64,000 nt of DNA from Flavobacterium sp. PMTSA4 (GTDB lineage Bacteria; Bacteroidota; Bacteroidia; Flavobacteriales; Flavobacteriaceae). Below the pieces are notes generated by a model. It made no database searches, had not been told where the DNA came from, and saw nothing but the letters and a program-made list of their open reading frames with translations. The position numbers and the translations under genes are program-made. Shown one piece after another: positions 61,756-64,000 of this stretch (within the stretch, counting starts at the first letter, position 1; each line of letters starts with the position of its first letter). The stretch spans positions 2,170,001 through 2,234,000 of the forward strand of contig NZ_CP134890.1 in the NCBI RefSeq assembly GCF_032098525.1, given 5' to 3'.

Positions 61756-62306
61756 TGAATTTTATTGAAACAAAACTTCAAGGTTGCTTTATCATAGAAC
61801 CAAAAATTATTTTGGATGAGCGAGGTTATTTTATGGAAAGTTTTAATGAAAATACTTTTCAAAAAGGAATAGGTGAAGAAGTTCATTTTGTCCAAGATAA
61901 TCAGTCTTATTCTACCAAAGGAGTTCTACGTGGTTTACATTATCAAACGGGAGAACATGCTCAGGCAAAACTAGTTCGGGTTTTACAAGGAGAAGTTCTC
62001 GATGTTGCAGTTGATATTCGTTCAAATTCACCAACTTTTGGTCAATATGAAGCTGTTTTATTATCTGCTGAAAATCAAAAACAATTTTTTGTTCCAAGAG
62101 GTTTTGCTCATGGATTTTTAGTATTAAGTGAAACAGCCACTTTTTTTTATAAATGTGATAACTTTTATAATAAAGAATCAGAAGGCGGAATTACTTATAA
62201 TGATGAAACCATTGGAATAGATTGGCAATTTCCATTAGAAAACTTAATTATTTCAGAAAAAGATAAAGTTCAGCCAACTATTGAAAACGCCAAAAAAGTA
62301 TGGTAG
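61755..62306 (+). CDS. rfbC: dTDP-4-dehydrorhamnose 3,5-epimerase
   Basis: A 183-residue cupin-fold epimerase, third step of dTDP-L-rhamnose synthesis. Marks: LDERGYFMESFNENTF, FVQDNQSYSTKGVLRGLHYQ (in parts) with the active His, GEVLDVAVDIRSNSPTFG and FFVPRGFAHGFLVLSE. It overlaps rfbA by one base and rfbD by seven. Confidence 0.95.
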   Translation: MNFIETKLQGCFIIEPKIILDERGYFMESFNENTFQKGIGEEVHFVQDNQSYSTKGVLRGLHYQTGEHAQAKLVRVLQGEVLDVAVDIRSNSPTFGQYEAVLLSAENQKQFFVPRGFAHGFLVLSETATFFYKCDNFYNKESEGGITYNDETIGIDWQFPLENLIISEKDKVQPTIENAKKVW

Positions 62307-63142
62307 TTTTAGTTACAGGAAGTTCAGGCCAACTTGGTCAAAGCTTGCAATTTATTGCACCTAATTATACTAATATTGAATTTGTTTTTTGCGATTCCAA
62401 AACGTTAGACATAACAAGTTTTAATAATTGTGAAACAATATTTTCAAAATATAAACCTGATTTTTGCATCAATGCTGCTGCTTACACTGCTGTAGATAAA
62501 GCAGAAAGCGAACCAGAAATAGCATTTGAAATTAATGTAAATGGCCCAAAAAACTTAGCCAAAGTCTGTAAACTAAACAACACTGTTTTAATTCACATAT
62601 CAACCGATTTTGTGTTTGATGGCAATAAATCTTTACCATATACTGAAAAAGACATCCCAAACCCAACTGGAGTTTATGGACAAACTAAATTGGATGGAGA
62701 AATAGCAATTCAACAAATTTGGAATAAACATTACATTATTAGAACATCTTGGGTTTATTCTCAATTTGGAAATAATTTCATGAAAACCATGTTGCGTTTA
62801 GCATCTGAAAGAGATACAATTTCAGTTGTAAATGATCAAATTGGAACTCCAACTAATGCTGTTGATTTAGCAAATACAATTGTAAAAATTATTATCAGCA
62901 AAAAATTAAAATTTGGAATTTATAATTACAGTAATGAAGGACAATGCAGTTGGTATGATTTTGCAAAAAAAATATTTGAAATCAACAATATTACTATAAA
63001 TTTACTACCAATACCAACAACAAGTTTTCCAACGCCAGCAAAAAGGCCAAAGTTTAGTGTTTTAGATAAATCAGAAATAAAAAACACATTTGACCTAGAG
63101 ATAAATTCTTGGGAAGAAAGTTTAAAAAACACACCTCTTTAA
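62300..63142 (+). CDS. rfbD: dTDP-4-dehydrorhamnose reductase
   Basis: A 280-residue short-chain-type reductase giving dTDP-L-rhamnose. NADPH motif VLVTGSSGQLGQSL is at residues 3-16; the catalytic Tyr-Lys pair is in GVYGQTKLDGE, with HISTDFVFDG before it. The overlap with rfbC and the next gene starting three bases later point to one transcript. rfbB, the second pathway step, was not found in the window. Confidence 0.95.
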   Translation: MVVLVTGSSGQLGQSLQFIAPNYTNIEFVFCDSKTLDITSFNNCETIFSKYKPDFCINAAAYTAVDKAESEPEIAFEINVNGPKNLAKVCKLNNTVLIHISTDFVFDGNKSLPYTEKDIPNPTGVYGQTKLDGEIAIQQIWNKHYIIRTSWVYSQFGNNFMKTMLRLASERDTISVVNDQIGTPTNAVDLANTIVKIIISKKLKFGIYNYSNEGQCSWYDFAKKIFEINNITINLLPIPTTSFPTPAKRPKFSVLDKSEIKNTFDLEINSWEESLKNTPL

Positions 63143-63144
63143 AA

Positions 63145-63903
63145 ATGGATATTTCAGAGTTTTCGAGATTAAATGATAAAAGCAATTATAATCGTCATCC
63201 ATGGGAAACTTCGAGAAAAAATGTCCTGCATAGTTTTTTAAAACAATCTAAAATTGAATTTCCTATAGAAAGAATTGTAGATATTGGAAGTGGTGATGCT
63301 TATGTAATTCACACTTTAGTCCAGAAAAATTTAGCAAGAGAATATTATGCTATTGATACGGCGTATACACCAGAAGTTATAGAGCAGTTAAAAGTTAACA
63401 ATAATAATAGTCAAGTAGTTTATTTTAAAGATTTAATAGAATTTCAAAAAACTATTATCTCAAAAAAGAGAACACTTTTTTTGTGTATGGATGTGTTAGA
63501 ACATCTTGAAGACGAAAAAATTATACTCGATTATTTAGAATCTAAAGATGAGAATTATTTCTTTTTTGCTGTACCAGCATTTCAATCAGTTTTTTCTAGT
63601 CACGATGTATTGTTAGGTCATTATCGTAGATATACTTTAGCTCAGTTAAATAATTTATTAGAAAAAAATCAATTTTCAATTATTGATAAAGGATATTATT
63701 TTACTTCATTATTATTATTTAGAAAACTTGATAAATTGCTTAAAAATGACAAGAAGGAATCAATTGACAATTGGGAAGCTGGAAAAACAAAAACCAATTT
63801 AATTAATTCTATACTTAGTTTTGATTTTAAATTAAGTTTATTTTTGAAGAAAATAGGAATTACAATTCCAGGACTTTCAGCTTATTGTTTATGCAAAAAA
63901 TAG
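63145..63903 (+). CDS. Class I SAM-dependent methyltransferase in the polysaccharide locus
   Basis: A 252-residue methyltransferase from the ATG at 63145; an in-frame TTG upstream would run into rfbD. The SAM motif is VDIGSGDAYVIHTLV near residue 49, the post-I region VVYFKDLIEF, and LFLCMDVLEHLEDEK near 112. Its place among rfb and glycosyltransferase genes suggests a sugar or lipid substrate; unproven. Its last 13 bases overlap the glycosyltransferase gene. Confidence 0.82.
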   Translation: MDISEFSRLNDKSNYNRHPWETSRKNVLHSFLKQSKIEFPIERIVDIGSGDAYVIHTLVQKNLAREYYAIDTAYTPEVIEQLKVNNNNSQVVYFKDLIEFQKTIISKKRTLFLCMDVLEHLEDEKIILDYLESKDENYFFFAVPAFQSVFSSHDVLLGHYRRYTLAQLNNLLEKNQFSIIDKGYYFTSLLLFRKLDKLLKNDKKESIDNWEAGKTKTNLINSILSFDFKLSLFLKKIGITIPGLSAYCLCKK

Positions 63904-64000
63904 CCATAATTATTCCGTGTTATAACGAAGAAAAAAGGATTAAAAAATCGGATATCGATTATTTAATTTTAAATTCTGATGTAACACTTTTTTTTGCAAA
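63891..64000 (+). CDS. Glycosyltransferase family 2, N-terminal part (cut by window edge)
   Basis: Only the first 36 codons are in the window, starting MQKIAIIIPCYNEEKRIKKS. The IIIPCYNEE strand and loop is the usual nucleotide-sugar-binding start of GT2 enzymes (compare VVIPTYNE). Substrate is unknown. The overlap of 13 bases with the methyltransferase gene supports one operon continuing beyond the right edge. Confidence 0.75.
   Translation, partial: MQKIAIIIPCYNEEKRIKKSDIDYLILNSDVTLFFA

Overview
The window looks like a chromosomal segment of a low-GC member of the Bacteroidetes, most likely a Flavobacterium or close relative. The evidence is the family content (SUF cluster with DUF2480/DUF3078 neighbours, DUF4175, DUF4837, DUF2807, glnS plus gltX), signal peptides ending in SFSQ/SYSQ, and promoters of the flavobacterial -7 form TAnnTTTG found upstream of about twenty genes. 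Gene density is high, nearly all genes are housekeeping, and no prophage, transposase or CRISPR array was seen.

Layout. 1-5 kb: gpsA (cut by the left edge), a lipoprotein, nadD-gmk-yicC, an EamA exporter with an ArsC/Spx-like protein, a thioesterase and a DinB-like protein. 5.4-16 kb: metB, then the SUF iron-sulfur assembly genes on the minus strand. These are split into sufA-sufB-sufC-sufD and sufS-lipoprotein-sufE-DUF59-DUF2480-DUF3078 by a plus-strand serine hydrolase. 16-24 kb: plus-strand hydrolases (MBL-fold, S8 and M1 peptidases), rnpA, an S41 protease and an OmpA-like protein. 24-31 kb: GNAT, DUF4837, a five-LysM transglycosylase, pgk, holB, a DoxX-like protein and an OmpH/Skp-like protein. 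31-38 kb: a methyltransferase, mnmG, ybeY and DUF4175, with three parS-like 16-mers around mnmG. 38-49 kb: gltX, an unusual 12 x 21-bp repeat array, a secreted protein gene broken by an in-frame stop codon, an outer-membrane barrel, an SPFH protein, glnS, folB, tRNA-Cys, a LysE exporter, a DUF2807 protein and rnr. 49.5-50.1 kb: an AT-rich gene-free spacer. 50-64 kb: rpiB, a CDF exporter, nnrD, tex, tatA (minus), an M23 peptidase, GH3, a carboxypeptidase-regulatory-like protein, a two-domain protein with a nucleoside-phosphorylase-like end, and then the start of a surface-polysaccharide locus (Wzz-like, rfbA, rfbC, rfbD, methyltransferase, glycosyltransferase cut by the right edge).

How it fits together. 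Left of 49.2 kb most genes (about 31 of 48) are on the minus strand; right of it all but tatA are on the plus strand. This switch, the AT-rich spacer with repeated TTAACA/GTTAAC motifs and parS sites 15 kb away make the spacer a reasonable candidate for the chromosomal origin. This is an inference that needs whole-genome skew. No clear undescribed multi-gene system was found. The items most worth a second look are the origin candidate, the parS cluster (one site forms the end of ybeY), the 21-bp alternating inverted repeat with its 7-bp relatives, the split suf operon, and the nonsense codon just after a signal peptide.
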